This document shows, in pieces, positions 40,905 through 50,076 of a DNA stretch of 55,103 nt. Source of the DNA: RGIG5612 sp045600845 (GTDB lineage: Bacteria; Bacillota; Clostridia; Lachnospirales; Lachnospiraceae); NCBI GenBank assembly GCA_045600845.1, contig JAZRYR010000027.1:1-55103 (forward strand). Reading direction: 5' to 3'. Position numbers and translations under genes: made by a program. Under the pieces are notes generated by a model. That model saw only the letters and a list, made by a program, of their open reading frames with translations. It did not search any database and was not told where the DNA came from. Within the stretch, counting starts at the first letter, position 1. The number at the start of each line of letters is the position of its first letter.

Positions 40905-42804
40905 AGAAAGTGGCGTTGTGGTTCAACGGATTGCGGTTGTTGTAATCGAAAATTACAAACCGAGGCTCATCCAATTTCTCAACAGAATTCTCAACATTGA
41001 AAGAGTCGGTAGCAGAATCGGATATCGAGTCTATGTTGGCAGAGCTTCCGTTGGCGGTAGCAGAATCGGAAGAAAAAACGGGCGCATTCCAGATTGCGTA
41101 AGAAAACAGATCTACATGACATTGCTCTTTTACCGGTAAGGTGCGGGCAATGTCTTTTATTATTCCATAATATGGTTTTAAGTCTGTGGCGAAAGGCGGA
41201 CGACTCTTGCAGTTTTCCCGCAAGTACATATCGAATGTTAAAAGTTCTTTATAAAGGTCTGTATGGCCCGGGTCAGATTCTGAAGCAAAATCTAAAAGCA
41301 GGGTATAACGGGCAACTCGGGCAGGATTGTTGATAAAGAAGCCCTTCTTTTCGTAGAAAGTGGATAACTCTTCGTACATTTTGTAAGGCGTCACAAACAA
41401 TTTTTCTAATACAGGGAGCGTATAAGTGAACTGGCCGCTGTTATAGAAAAGGTCTACCATTTCTTCAATTTTCTTCAGTTTCAGACAGTCTTCATAGGAT
41501 AGCCATTTTGTGCTTAAAACCTCATAAGGAGCGGCATCCGTAAATTGTAATTCATAGTCGGAAACCTTCCGGGCCATGTAGGAACCTTTTAATACTTTCA
41601 GGAAACCTAACTGGAATTGGTCCGGTTTCATGGCATAGACTTCGTTAAAACTATTTTGGAAACTTTCCAGATTTTCCAATGGAAGTCCGGCAATCAGATC
41701 TAAGTGTTGGTGGATGTTACCGAAGGAATGAATTCTTTCGGTGATGGATTTTATTTTCTCCAGACTGGTAATGCGATGGATTTCTTCTAAGGTCTGTAAG
41801 TTGGTAGACTGAACGCCGATTTCCAGCTGGATCAGGCCCGGTCGCATCTGTTCCATGATCGCCAGTTCTTTTTCAGAAAGAATATCGGCCGCAATTTCAA
41901 AATGAAAATTGGTGATGCCATTATCGTGATCGAAAAGATACTGGAGAATGAATTCGCTGTGGCTGTGGTTACAGTTAAAAGTCCGGTCCACAAATTTGAC
42001 CTGAGGAATTTTATGATCCAGAAAAAACTGCAGTTCCGTTGCTGTCTTTTCGTTAGAGCCGAAACGCACATTTTGATCCATGGAAGACAGGCAGTAGCTA
42101 CAGGAAAAAGGGCAGCCTCTGGAAGATTCGTAGTAGATGATTTTATGTTCAAAGTCTGCAATGTTTTCTTCGGTATAAACGAAAGGAAGCTCGTTCATGT
42201 CCAAAAGAGGACGGGTAGCGGTGTAGCCGGTAGGCAGGCAGAGGCCGGCGATGTTTTCAAGATTTTTCACAAAAATGCCGGAGCCATCATCGTTTGAGTC
42301 TTCACTGCCGGAGCCGGCATCCTTCTTGCCGGAGCCGATAGAACGCGGATGTATGTTTTGACTTCCATAAAATTGCGCCAATTCCGTGAAAGTTGCTTCT
42401 CCTTCCCCGACCATAATGCCGGTAATTTCCGGGTGATTTTTTAACACCTGATCCGCATCATAAGAAACCTCCGGCCCACCCAGCCAAAGGTCCGCTTCCG
42501 GCAGAACTTTCGGGAGCTCTTTGCAGAGCGCCTGAACATAATTCCAGTTCCAGATATAGCAGGAGAACATGATACAGTCCGGGCGACGGGAATAAATATC
42601 GGCAAGAATCTGGGATTGCAGGTTATTGATGGTATATTCCGCAATCTCGATATCCAGTTTGGAACCATTTTCGGGACAACAAAAATCCGTGCTGTCAGAA
42701 GCACCGGATTTTGCCCGCTCTTTTTCTGCATATGCTTTCAAAAGCTGTAAGGCATAGTTGGAATGAATATATTTGCTATTAATGGCAGTCAGTAAAATTT
42801 TCAT
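40852..42804 (-). CDS. B12-binding radical SAM protein (DUF4080 C-terminus)
   Basis: 650 residues. The N-terminal cobalamin-binding-like domain (about 1-140: NSKYIHSNYALQLL…LWLGGPEVSYDADQVL) precedes a radical SAM core with RGCPFSCSYCLSS (CxxxCxxC). The C-terminal DUF4080 region follows, and an unusual Ser/Ala/Asp-rich stretch lies near residues 590-620. The substrate is unknown. The last 53 bases overlap proC in the opposite direction. Confidence 0.88.
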   Translation of the reverse strand: MKILLTAINSKYIHSNYALQLLKAYAEKERAKSGASDSTDFCCPENGSKLDIEIAEYTINNLQSQILADIYSRRPDCIMFSCYIWNWNYVQALCKELPKVLPEADLWLGGPEVSYDADQVLKNHPEITGIMVGEGEATFTELAQFYGSQNIHPRSIGSGKKDAGSGSEDSNDDGSGIFVKNLENIAGLCLPTGYTATRPLLDMNELPFVYTEENIADFEHKIIYYESSRGCPFSCSYCLSSMDQNVRFGSNEKTATELQFFLDHKIPQVKFVDRTFNCNHSHSEFILQYLFDHDNGITNFHFEIAADILSEKELAIMEQMRPGLIQLEIGVQSTNLQTLEEIHRITSLEKIKSITERIHSFGNIHQHLDLIAGLPLENLESFQNSFNEVYAMKPDQFQLGFLKVLKGSYMARKVSDYELQFTDAAPYEVLSTKWLSYEDCLKLKKIEEMVDLFYNSGQFTYTLPVLEKLFVTPYKMYEELSTFYEKKGFFINNPARVARYTLLLDFASESDPGHTDLYKELLTFDMYLRENCKSRPPFATDLKPYYGIIKDIARTLPVKEQCHVDLFSYAIWNAPVFSSDSATANGSSANIDSISDSATDSFNVENSVEKLDEPRFVIFDYNNRNPLNHNATFSICPVPSSSYEPPERQK

Positions 42805-42872
42805 GTTCGTGGTTATTGTCCGCTGGTATCGAAGATGGGGTTACCGTTTCAGGTCAACTCTGACGAACCCCT

Positions 42873-43598
42873 TTATCGGTTGATGATCAGCTTGCAGATT
42901 TTCTGCCCCAAGGCAGAAAATTTGGTTTCATATTCGGTCATAATGTTGCCTTCCTTCATGGCAGCATCGTTATGCAGATCCCTGGTAACCGCAATCAGGT
43001 TCCACTTGGAAGCCGCAATCTCTTCCAGAGAAAAATCGAAAAGGTTTACATTGTCCGTCTTAAATTCTACAATACCGTCAGCCTTCAGTATTTTGTCATA
43101 ACGGTCTAAATATTGATGAGAAGTCAGGCGGCGTTTTGCTGTTTTTGCCTTTGGCCATGGGTCGGAAAAGTTCAGATAGATCCGGTCCACTTCGCCTTCG
43201 GCGAAAACATCCGTGATATATTCCGCATCCATCCGGATAAATCTTATGTTTGGCAGCTGCTCCTCATCCTGCTTCTGAAGGGCACGGAGAAGCACGCTGG
43301 AATATTTTTCAATTCCTACGAAGTTTATGGCTGGATTGCGGCGGGCCTGCTCCATAATAAAGGCCCCTTTTCCCATGCCGATTTCTATGCGGACCGGATT
43401 AGAATTCCCAAATACTTCCTTCCAATGGCCTTTTACTTTCCAGTCGCCTAAAACCAGACGGCCGCCTTCATCGGATTTTTTATCGCCCATTTTATGCAGA
43501 CGAATGCAAACCTCCACGCCTTCTGCGGGTGCTTCTTTGATTGCGTATGGGTTTGCGGCGATTTCTTCCCGTGAGCCGGGGATGTTTCTTAATCTCAT
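42873..43598 (-). CDS. trmB: tRNA (guanine-N7-)-methyltransferase
   Basis: 241 residues. It methylates G46 of tRNA. SAM-binding EIGMGKGAFIMEQARRNP and the family signature LNFSDPWPKAKTAKRRLTSH are clear. GAGAGGT lies within the end of the lysR gene, whose stop is two bases before this start, so the two are translationally linked. Confidence 0.95.
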   Translation of the reverse strand: MRLRNIPGSREEIAANPYAIKEAPAEGVEVCIRLHKMGDKKSDEGGRLVLGDWKVKGHWKEVFGNSNPVRIEIGMGKGAFIMEQARRNPAINFVGIEKYSSVLLRALQKQDEEQLPNIRFIRMDAEYITDVFAEGEVDRIYLNFSDPWPKAKTAKRRLTSHQYLDRYDKILKADGIVEFKTDNVNLFDFSLEEIAASKWNLIAVTRDLHNDAAMKEGNIMTEYETKFSALGQKICKLIINR

Positions 43599-43600
43599 AG

Positions 43601-44491
43601 TTACCTCTCTAAATCATCGTCAATGCGGTACATTTTTTTAATATGGTCATATAAAGTCTGGGCAGCTGGGGACATATTATCATAGCTTAAGGTGGACAGT
43701 CCCACGATGCGAAAGCCCGGAATTTCAAATGGATAAACTGCGATATCGTACGGAATTCCCTTCAGCACCATTTCTGGCATAACTGCGAAACCGAAGCCGC
43801 TTTCCACCATGACCAGAGCAGACAAGTCATCTTCAATATGGCAGGAAGAACTATAGGTAATCTGCTGGTCTTTCAGATAATCGCGGATGTCGGAGTCTAC
43901 CGTTTCCTGAAGCATGATGAACGGCATGTGTCGAATTTCATCAAAAGTGATGTATTCCAAAGGCTCCTTTTTTTTGTAGGTTTTCGGCAGAACGCAGAGC
44001 AAAGGGTCTCTGTGGAGAGGCTCAAAAGCCAGATTGTCGCAGGCGGACTGGGACATAAATCCGAAATCAATGATGCCGGTTTTGATCCACTGTTTAATAT
44101 CGTTGTAGGTGCCCTGATAAATATCGATACCGATGTCTGGGTATTTGTCGTTAAACGAATGAAGAATATCCGGAACCCAGTTTGTACAGGTAGAAGAGAA
44201 AGTTCCCAGCTTTACCATTCCGGTATGAGTGCCGACCAGCGTGGAAATGGCTTGCTGAAGCGTTTCTTCACTAGTCAGAACATTGTTGATATAAGGCAGC
44301 AGATTCCGGCCGAAACTGGTCAAAGTGTTCCCTGTTTTGCTTCGGATAAAAAGTGCGGTTCCCAGTTCGGATTCCATGGAAGCCACGGCATGGCTTACGG
44401 CGGAAGGCGTGATTCCTAATATTTCTGCGGCTTTCTGGAAGCTTCCCTGTTCCACAACAGCTTTAAAAACCTGATAAGAAAGTAAAGTCAT
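43601..44491 (-). CDS. LysR-family transcriptional regulator
   Basis: 296 residues, standard length. The N-terminal winged helix (LSYQVFKAVVEQGSFQKAAEILGITPSAVSHAVASMESELG) is followed by a periplasmic-binding-like effector domain. It starts on the nnrD stop (four-base overlap), and a duplicated 14-mer at the nnrD promoter is a candidate autoregulatory site. The target and effector are unknown. Confidence 0.93.
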   Translation of the reverse strand: MTLLSYQVFKAVVEQGSFQKAAEILGITPSAVSHAVASMESELGTALFIRSKTGNTLTSFGRNLLPYINNVLTSEETLQQAISTLVGTHTGMVKLGTFSSTCTNWVPDILHSFNDKYPDIGIDIYQGTYNDIKQWIKTGIIDFGFMSQSACDNLAFEPLHRDPLLCVLPKTYKKKEPLEYITFDEIRHMPFIMLQETVDSDIRDYLKDQQITYSSSCHIEDDLSALVMVESGFGFAVMPEMVLKGIPYDIAVYPFEIPGFRIVGLSTLSYDNMSPAAQTLYDHIKKMYRIDDDLER

Positions 44492-45408
44492 AAGATCTCC
44501 TTATAGCATTGCTGAATCGCTCCCGGAAGCAGGGTGATAATATCGCTGGCGGTTACGGACATTTCTCCGATTGCCTTTGTTGTCAGGTCACCGGCTCTTC
44601 CATGAAGAAATACGCCCATGCGGGCGGCATCCAAGGCAGAGTAGCCTTGAGCGGCTAAGGAAGCGATGACCCCGCTTAAAACATCTCCGGAGCCACCGGT
44701 GGCCATTCCCGGATTTCCGGTAGTATTTTCAAAAATGGCAAATCGGCCATCCCCGGTATTCTCTTTTCCCAGAGCAGAATCCTCTTCGCTGCCGTTTGCT
44801 TTTTTTGCAACTAATGTGCCGGAACCTTTCAGAATCGCTATGCAGTCAAATTTCTCCGCCAGAGCGCATACCGCTTTTTTCCGTCCCGGAAGACCTTCCA
44901 TACCTTCGCAGGTATTCAGCAGTCTTTTGGCTTCTCCTACATGAGGGGTGATGATAATTTCTGCCAGAGAGTTTCTTGCTTTTTCTGCCAGAACCGGGGA
45001 GGCGGCAATCATATTTAAAGCATCTGCGTCCAGGACCAGAACGTTTTTAAAATTGTCCAGGATTGTAGCAAGGCCGTCGGTCGCTTCTTTGGTTTTTCCC
45101 AGACCGCATCCACAGACCATGGCTTTATATTCGGAAAAATCGATCTCCGAAAAATCTTTCACCAACATACAGGTGGCTTCCGGAACCGCAATCTGAAGAA
45201 TCGGAAGAATATCCTCCCGCTCTTCGGTGATCAGATATCGTGCCAGACCGACTCCGGTACGGAGGGCTGCTTTTCCACAGAGAATGGCAGCACCCGCCAT
45301 CCCTACGGATCCGGCATAAATCAGGATTTTCCCAAAATCTCCTTTATGAGCATCTTCTTTTCTTTTGAAGAGGACGCTTCCCACGTATTTTTCGTCAATG
45401 AATTGCAT
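44488..45408 (-). CDS. nnrD: ADP-dependent NAD(P)H-hydrate dehydratase
   Basis: 306 residues. It repairs hydrated NAD(P)H. The YjeF C-terminal/carbohydrate kinase fold shows GKILIYAGSVGMAGAAIL, ITPHVGEAKRLL and the ATP/ADP-site MATGGSGDVLSGVIASLAAQG. The N-terminal epimerase domain found in many fusions is absent. GGAGGG lies five bases before ATG 45408, so the longer frame from 45474 is rejected. First gene of the nnrD-lysR-trmB group. Confidence 0.92.
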   Translation of the reverse strand: MQFIDEKYVGSVLFKRKEDAHKGDFGKILIYAGSVGMAGAAILCGKAALRTGVGLARYLITEEREDILPILQIAVPEATCMLVKDFSEIDFSEYKAMVCGCGLGKTKEATDGLATILDNFKNVLVLDADALNMIAASPVLAEKARNSLAEIIITPHVGEAKRLLNTCEGMEGLPGRKKAVCALAEKFDCIAILKGSGTLVAKKANGSEEDSALGKENTGDGRFAIFENTTGNPGMATGGSGDVLSGVIASLAAQGYSALDAARMGVFLHGRAGDLTTKAIGEMSVTASDIITLLPGAIQQCYKEIL

Positions 45409-45424
45409 CTTTCCCTCCAAATAT

Positions 45425-45474
45425 TTATACTTGAATAAAAATAATGTTATACATGAATAATATTTATGATACAA
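45425..45474 (-). promoter_or_regulatory. nnrD promoter with tandem LysR-type repeat
   Basis: On the minus strand, TTGTAT (45469-45474), 17 bases, TATAAC (45446-45451). TTATAC[T/A]TGAATAA occurs at 45425-45438 and again at 45447-45460, 22 bases apart, i.e. about two helical turns on the same face and overlapping the -10. This fits autoregulation by the LysR protein of the operon. Confidence 0.55.
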
Positions 45475-45516
45475 TTTTTCTCCAATATGTCAACGTATAT
45501 GATAAAATTATAAAAT

Positions 45517-46758
45517 ATGGAAAACGATAAGATATTAAAAGAAATAATGGAATACCGTCAAAGCTTTGAGGATAATATTTCCGGTCCTTTCCTGCGGGCA
45601 GAAGTAGAGCAGCAGCTTCAGGATATTTATGATATGCCGGACATTTATATTACTACCGGAGGAAGCCGGGCAGGACTGATGGCAGCGATAACAGCCATAA
45701 AAAATAGTGGTAGTATTCTTGTGGCAAGAAACTGCTCTAAGGAAGTATTCGATGCCTTGTCCTTCAATCGTCGGAAGGTAAGATATTTGTATCCGAAGGA
45801 AATCATTCCGGATACCTGGATTTACGGAAGTATTCCACCGGAGGAAATCGAGGCAGCTTTAAACCGGCACAGGGATATTGAAGCCGTCATCCTTACGTCT
45901 CCGACCATGGAGGGCGTTATTTCGGATGTGAAAACCATTGCCAGAATCGTCCACCGTGCAGGAGCGGTTTTAATTGTGGATGAATCTTTAGGTGCTCATT
46001 TCCCATTTCATGAAAACTTCCCGGTTTCAGCCATTTATTCGGATGCCGACGTGGTAATACAGAGTCCGGGAAAAATGCTCCCAATGCCGGACCAGACCGC
46101 GCTTGTATTTGTAAATACAAGCATGGAACTGACCCGGAAGATTCAGGTGGCGCTGAATAGCTTCACGGCGGAGGATGCGAGTGCCTTTCTGCTCACCGGA
46201 CTGAGCTATGGTCTGAACTGGGCTTATGAAAATGAAAAAGCCTTTACGGATTTCCTTGCAGATCTGGAAGATTTCCGGAATAAGTTCCGAAATATCACAT
46301 CCGTCTCGCTGCTGGAAATGGGAGAAGAAATATTTGATCTGGATCCGTCCCGGATGGTTTTCTTCTCGGATAAAATGGATGGACCGGATTTTGCTCTGTT
46401 CCTGGAAAGCGAGCAGAATGTTCTTGTAAAAGGCTATGGACCGGAACATGTAATTCTTGGAAACTCGGTTCTGGATGGAAAAGAACCATTAAAGAAATTG
46501 TACAGTGCTTTGCTGGCGTCGACCCTGAAGTTCCAATTCTGCACTCCGAAAATGTTGTCGGAAAGACAGCTGGATCAGATTGCCATTTTATCCATCCAGC
46601 CTTTGAACCAGGAATATCGTGATTTTGTATATATGACTCCGCCGGGCTGTCCGTTGATTGCACCGGGAGAACTTTTTACTCTAGAGCGGAAAGAAAAAAT
46701 CGTGGAGTTGATAAATAAAGGATTAAATGTGGAAATATGGGAAAGATATTTTTCTTAA
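45517..46758 (+). CDS. PLP-dependent Orn/Lys/Arg decarboxylase-like protein
   Basis: 413 residues, type I fold. TTGGSRAGLMAAITA, SPTMEGVISDVKTIA, LIVDESLGAH and QSPGKMLPMPDQTALV (PLP lysine) align with arginine/lysine decarboxylases located next to nucleotide kinase and holB genes in Firmicutes. The usual S-x-HK-T-LP motif is SPGKMLP, lacking the histidine, so activity may differ. No ribosome binding site precedes the ATG; a TATGAT box lies only 14 bases upstream. Confidence 0.8.
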   Translation: MENDKILKEIMEYRQSFEDNISGPFLRAEVEQQLQDIYDMPDIYITTGGSRAGLMAAITAIKNSGSILVARNCSKEVFDALSFNRRKVRYLYPKEIIPDTWIYGSIPPEEIEAALNRHRDIEAVILTSPTMEGVISDVKTIARIVHRAGAVLIVDESLGAHFPFHENFPVSAIYSDADVVIQSPGKMLPMPDQTALVFVNTSMELTRKIQVALNSFTAEDASAFLLTGLSYGLNWAYENEKAFTDFLADLEDFRNKFRNITSVSLLEMGEEIFDLDPSRMVFFSDKMDGPDFALFLESEQNVLVKGYGPEHVILGNSVLDGKEPLKKLYSALLASTLKFQFCTPKMLSERQLDQIAILSIQPLNQEYRDFVYMTPPGCPLIAPGELFTLERKEKIVELINKGLNVEIWERYFS

Positions 46759-47330
46759 TGGGGAAAAGTGCATCCGGAAAAGATACCATCTACAGCCGCA
46801 TCCTGAAAGATGAAAAACTGATGTTGCAGCCGTATGTTGGCTATACGACCAGACCGATTCGTGCCGGTGAGCAGGATGGAGTGGAATACTTCTTTACCAC
46901 AAAGGAAGATCTGGATGCTTTTGAAGCCTCGGGAAAGCTGATTGAGTACCGGGTTTACCATACCGTGTATGGGGACTGGTATTACTACAGCGTGGACAGC
47001 GAGAATGTGAACCTGGAAAATCAGGATTATCTTTATATCGGAACGCTGGAATCTTATGTAAAGATGCGGGAATATTATGGTACGGAAAAAATCGTCCCTC
47101 TGTATATTGAAGTGGAAGATGGTCTGCGATTGGAACGTGCAATTCTTAGAGAGCGTCAGCAGGAAAAACCAGGCTATGCGGAAGTATGCCGTCGTTTTTT
47201 AGGAGACAGCGAAGACTTCAGTGAAGAGAATCTGGCAAAGGCCGGAATCGAAAAACGGTTTGATAATACAGAGCTGGAAGTCTGTATCCGAAACATAGAG
47301 CAGGAAATTTTAGAAAACCGCAGTCTTTAA
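46737..47330 (+). CDS. guanylate kinase-like protein
   Basis: 197 residues. P-loop GKSASGKDTI (A/S-rich, as in Gmk), TTRPIRAGEQDGVEYFF matching the GMP-binding region, and a C-terminal helix. It replaces the thymidylate kinase often found before holB. Overlaps the upstream gene by 22 bases. It could be a true guanylate kinase or a specialised paralogue. Confidence 0.8.
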   Translation: MGKIFFLMGKSASGKDTIYSRILKDEKLMLQPYVGYTTRPIRAGEQDGVEYFFTTKEDLDAFEASGKLIEYRVYHTVYGDWYYYSVDSENVNLENQDYLYIGTLESYVKMREYYGTEKIVPLYIEVEDGLRLERAILRERQQEKPGYAEVCRRFLGDSEDFSEENLAKAGIEKRFDNTELEVCIRNIEQEILENRSL

Positions 47331-47360
47331 TCTGCCTTTTTCCTATGATATAATTGCCAT

Positions 47361-48368
47361 ATGTCAGAATGGAAGCAAATTTTAGGAAATCAGCATAATG
47401 TGGGGCATTTGAAAAAGGCCGCTGCTCAGGGAAAAATGTCCCATGCCTATATTATTAATGGTGCAGCCGGCTCCGGAAAAAAGACCTTTGCGGAGTATAT
47501 GGCAGCAGCTTTACTATGCAATGAAGGCATTGAAAAAGGGCCATGCAGGACTTGTGATTCCTGCATTAAAGCCAGTACCCATAACCATCCGGACATTATC
47601 TGGGTGGAGCATGAAAAGCCCTCGGTTCTGTCCGTTCAGGAAGTCCGGGATCAGCTCATCCGAACGATTGACATTGCCCCGTACTACGGACCATATAAAA
47701 TCTATATTGTAAAAGATGCACAGTTGTTAAATGAACATGGACAAAATGCCTTGTTGAAAACTATCGAAGAACCGCCGGCATATGTTTTGATTTTTCTGCT
47801 GACGGATAATGCGGAAGCCTTTTTGGATACCATCCGTTCCCGTTGCATCCGGTTGGATATGGAATCCCTGCCGAGGGAACAAATCGAAAAGGAGTTGGAA
47901 AAAGCAGGCGTTCCGAGGTTCCGTGCAGAAGAATGCGCCAGCTTCAGTAAAGGAAATTTAGGACTGGCCAAAATTCTGTCCAAGGACGGTGACGAAAGCG
48001 AGTTAAGGGAATCCGCCTTAAAGACTTTAAAAAACCTGAACAATTCCGACGCTTTGGAAATCTTTGATTTCTCTTCCTCCCTGGATAAAGAGACGGGTCT
48101 GGATGTTCTGAAATATATGCTTATGTGGTACCGGGATGTGCTTCTGGTAAAAGTAGAAGCCGACCCGAAAGAGCTATACTATGTGAAAGAAAAAGCAGTT
48201 CTGGAAAGACAGTCAAAAGCGGTGTCCTTTGAAGAGCTGAATCAGATTTTTGAAGCACTGGACGAGGCCCGGGACCGGCTTCTGACCAGTGTAAAATGTG
48301 AGGCAGTTTTTGAAACCCTGCTTCTCACAATCCGAGAAAAATTAAAAAACGGAAAGGGAATTTTATGA
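47361..48368 (+). CDS. holB: DNA polymerase III δ' subunit
   Basis: 335 residues of the clamp-loader AAA+ family. Walker A is GAAGSGKKTF, the zinc module is CRTCDSCIKASTHNHPD, and KDAQLLNEHGQNALLKTIEEPP is the Walker B/sensor region. A TATAAT box ends six bases before the ATG and no ribosome binding site is visible, so the transcript may be leaderless or the gene read from upstream. Confidence 0.9.
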   Translation: MSEWKQILGNQHNVGHLKKAAAQGKMSHAYIINGAAGSGKKTFAEYMAAALLCNEGIEKGPCRTCDSCIKASTHNHPDIIWVEHEKPSVLSVQEVRDQLIRTIDIAPYYGPYKIYIVKDAQLLNEHGQNALLKTIEEPPAYVLIFLLTDNAEAFLDTIRSRCIRLDMESLPREQIEKELEKAGVPRFRAEECASFSKGNLGLAKILSKDGDESELRESALKTLKNLNNSDALEIFDFSSSLDKETGLDVLKYMLMWYRDVLLVKVEADPKELYYVKEKAVLERQSKAVSFEELNQIFEALDEARDRLLTSVKCEAVFETLLLTIREKLKNGKGIL

Positions 48369-49261
48369 TAAAAGTAGTTGGAATACGGTTTAAGAAAAAT
48401 GGAAAAATATATTATTTTGATCCATTGGATTATGAGATAAAAGTTGGTGACCATGTAATCGTGGAAACGGCCAGAGGCGTAGAATATGGTCTTATGGTAA
48501 TCGGATCGAGGGAAGTGGATGAATCGGAAATCGTCAGCCCTTTAAAGCCGGTTCTTCGCGTTGCAACGGAAGACGATGATGCCAGAGCTGCAGAAAACAG
48601 AGAAAGAGAAAACAAAGCTTTTACCGTATGTCTGGAAAAAATTGCAAAGCATGGTCTTCAGATGAAGCTGGTGGACGTGGAATATACGTTTGACCGGAAT
48701 AAGCTCTTATTTTATTTTACCGCAGATGGCAGAGTAGACTTTCGTGAGTTGGTAAAAGACCTGGCTTCCGTTTATAAAACAAGAATCGAATTGCGCCAGA
48801 TCGGCGTAAGAGATGAGACAAAGGCTTTGGGCGGCTATGGAATCTGTGGCCGTGAGTTTTGTTGTCATTCCTGGCAGTCTGAGTTTGTTCCGGTATCCAT
48901 CCGTATGGCAAAAGACCAGAACCTGTCCTTGAATCCGACGAAAATTTCCGGAAGCTGCGGACGTCTGATGTGCTGCATTAAATACGAAGAAGAAGCTTAT
49001 CTGGATTTAAGTAAGCGTCTGCCGAAGCCGGGAGATGAAAGTACCACAGAGGATGGTTTCCATTGTGTTGTTGATTCTGTAAATATTCTGAAACAACGGA
49101 TCCGAGTTATCGTGGACCTCAGCGATGATGAAAGAGAAGCCCGGGAATATGGCCCGAACGATCTGAAGTTTATCCATAAAAAGAAGAAAAACAATCAGAA
49201 TCCGGAACAGGAAATGACGGCAGAGGAATTAAAAGCACTGAGAGAATTGGAAAAAGAATAG
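48365..49261 (+). CDS. ricT: PSP1/RicT family protein (YaaT)
   Basis: 298 residues with the PSP1 C-terminal domain. The Cys cluster GICGREFCCHSW…GSCGRLMCCIKYE is diagnostic. In Bacillus this protein joins the RicAFT complex controlling RNase Y and sporulation. Four-base overlap with holB. The C-terminus is a Lys/Glu-rich tail. Confidence 0.92.
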   Translation: MIKVVGIRFKKNGKIYYFDPLDYEIKVGDHVIVETARGVEYGLMVIGSREVDESEIVSPLKPVLRVATEDDDARAAENRERENKAFTVCLEKIAKHGLQMKLVDVEYTFDRNKLLFYFTADGRVDFRELVKDLASVYKTRIELRQIGVRDETKALGGYGICGREFCCHSWQSEFVPVSIRMAKDQNLSLNPTKISGSCGRLMCCIKYEEEAYLDLSKRLPKPGDESTTEDGFHCVVDSVNILKQRIRVIVDLSDDEREAREYGPNDLKFIHKKKKNNQNPEQEMTAEELKALRELEKE

Positions 49262-49262
49262 A

Positions 49263-50015
49263 TTGGAAATTCAGTTATACCCAGACGAAAGAATCGATGA
49301 TCTGCAAAGAAACGGATACCGCATTATTCAAAGCAAAACCGGTTTTTGCTTTGGAATGGATGCGGTACTTCTTTCCGGATTTATATGCGAGGGGTTGAGC
49401 CACACCACAGAGTCGACGAAAATTATTGATCTGGGTACCGGCACAGGCATCATCCCTCTTTTATTACATGCAAAAACCAATTCCAGAGACCTGACCGGCT
49501 TGGAAATTCAGGAGCGTAGTGCGGACATGGCACAGCGCAGCGTGGATTTAAATGACCTGGGCGCAGACATTAAAATTGTACAAGGGGACATCTGCAATGC
49601 GAAAGAGATTTTTGGAAAAGCCGTTTTCGATGTAGTGACCAGCAATCCGCCCTACATGAAACCCGCCGGTGGATTAACGAATCCAGAGGATGCCAAAGCC
49701 ATTGCAAGACATGAAATTAAATGTACCTTTGCCGATGTGGCTTCTCAGGCTGCCGCACTTTTAAAACCTCAGGGAAAATTATTTATCGTTCATCGTCCGG
49801 AGAGACTGGCGGAACTGGTTGATACCCTGCGGGAAAACAAATTAGAACCAAAGCGGCTTCGGATGGTTCATTCCTTTAAAGACAGTCAGGCCACTATGGT
49901 CCTGATCGAAGCATCGAAAGGCGGAAATACCTTTTTGAAAGTAGACCCTCCGCTGATTATTTATCAAAGCAAGGGTGTTTATACAGATGAGATATTAGAG
50001 ATGTATAATTTTTAG
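49263..50015 (+). CDS. tRNA1(Val) (adenine37-N6)-methyltransferase-like
   Basis: 250 residues. YabB/TrmN6-type enzyme: GFCFGMDAVLLSGF, SAM motif DLGTGTGIIPLLLHA, and the N6-adenine signature SNPPYMKP. TTG start one base after the ricT stop. Position between ricT and rsmI matches the Bacillus yaaT-yabA-yabB-yabC order. Confidence 0.9.
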   Translation: MEIQLYPDERIDDLQRNGYRIIQSKTGFCFGMDAVLLSGFICEGLSHTTESTKIIDLGTGTGIIPLLLHAKTNSRDLTGLEIQERSADMAQRSVDLNDLGADIKIVQGDICNAKEIFGKAVFDVVTSNPPYMKPAGGLTNPEDAKAIARHEIKCTFADVASQAAALLKPQGKLFIVHRPERLAELVDTLRENKLEPKRLRMVHSFKDSQATMVLIEASKGGNTFLKVDPPLIIYQSKGVYTDEILEMYNF

Positions 50016-50076
50016 CCGGAAACAGCCGGTATGGATTACAAAATGGCTGCGAAAGATTACAGCCAAACAGAATAAT

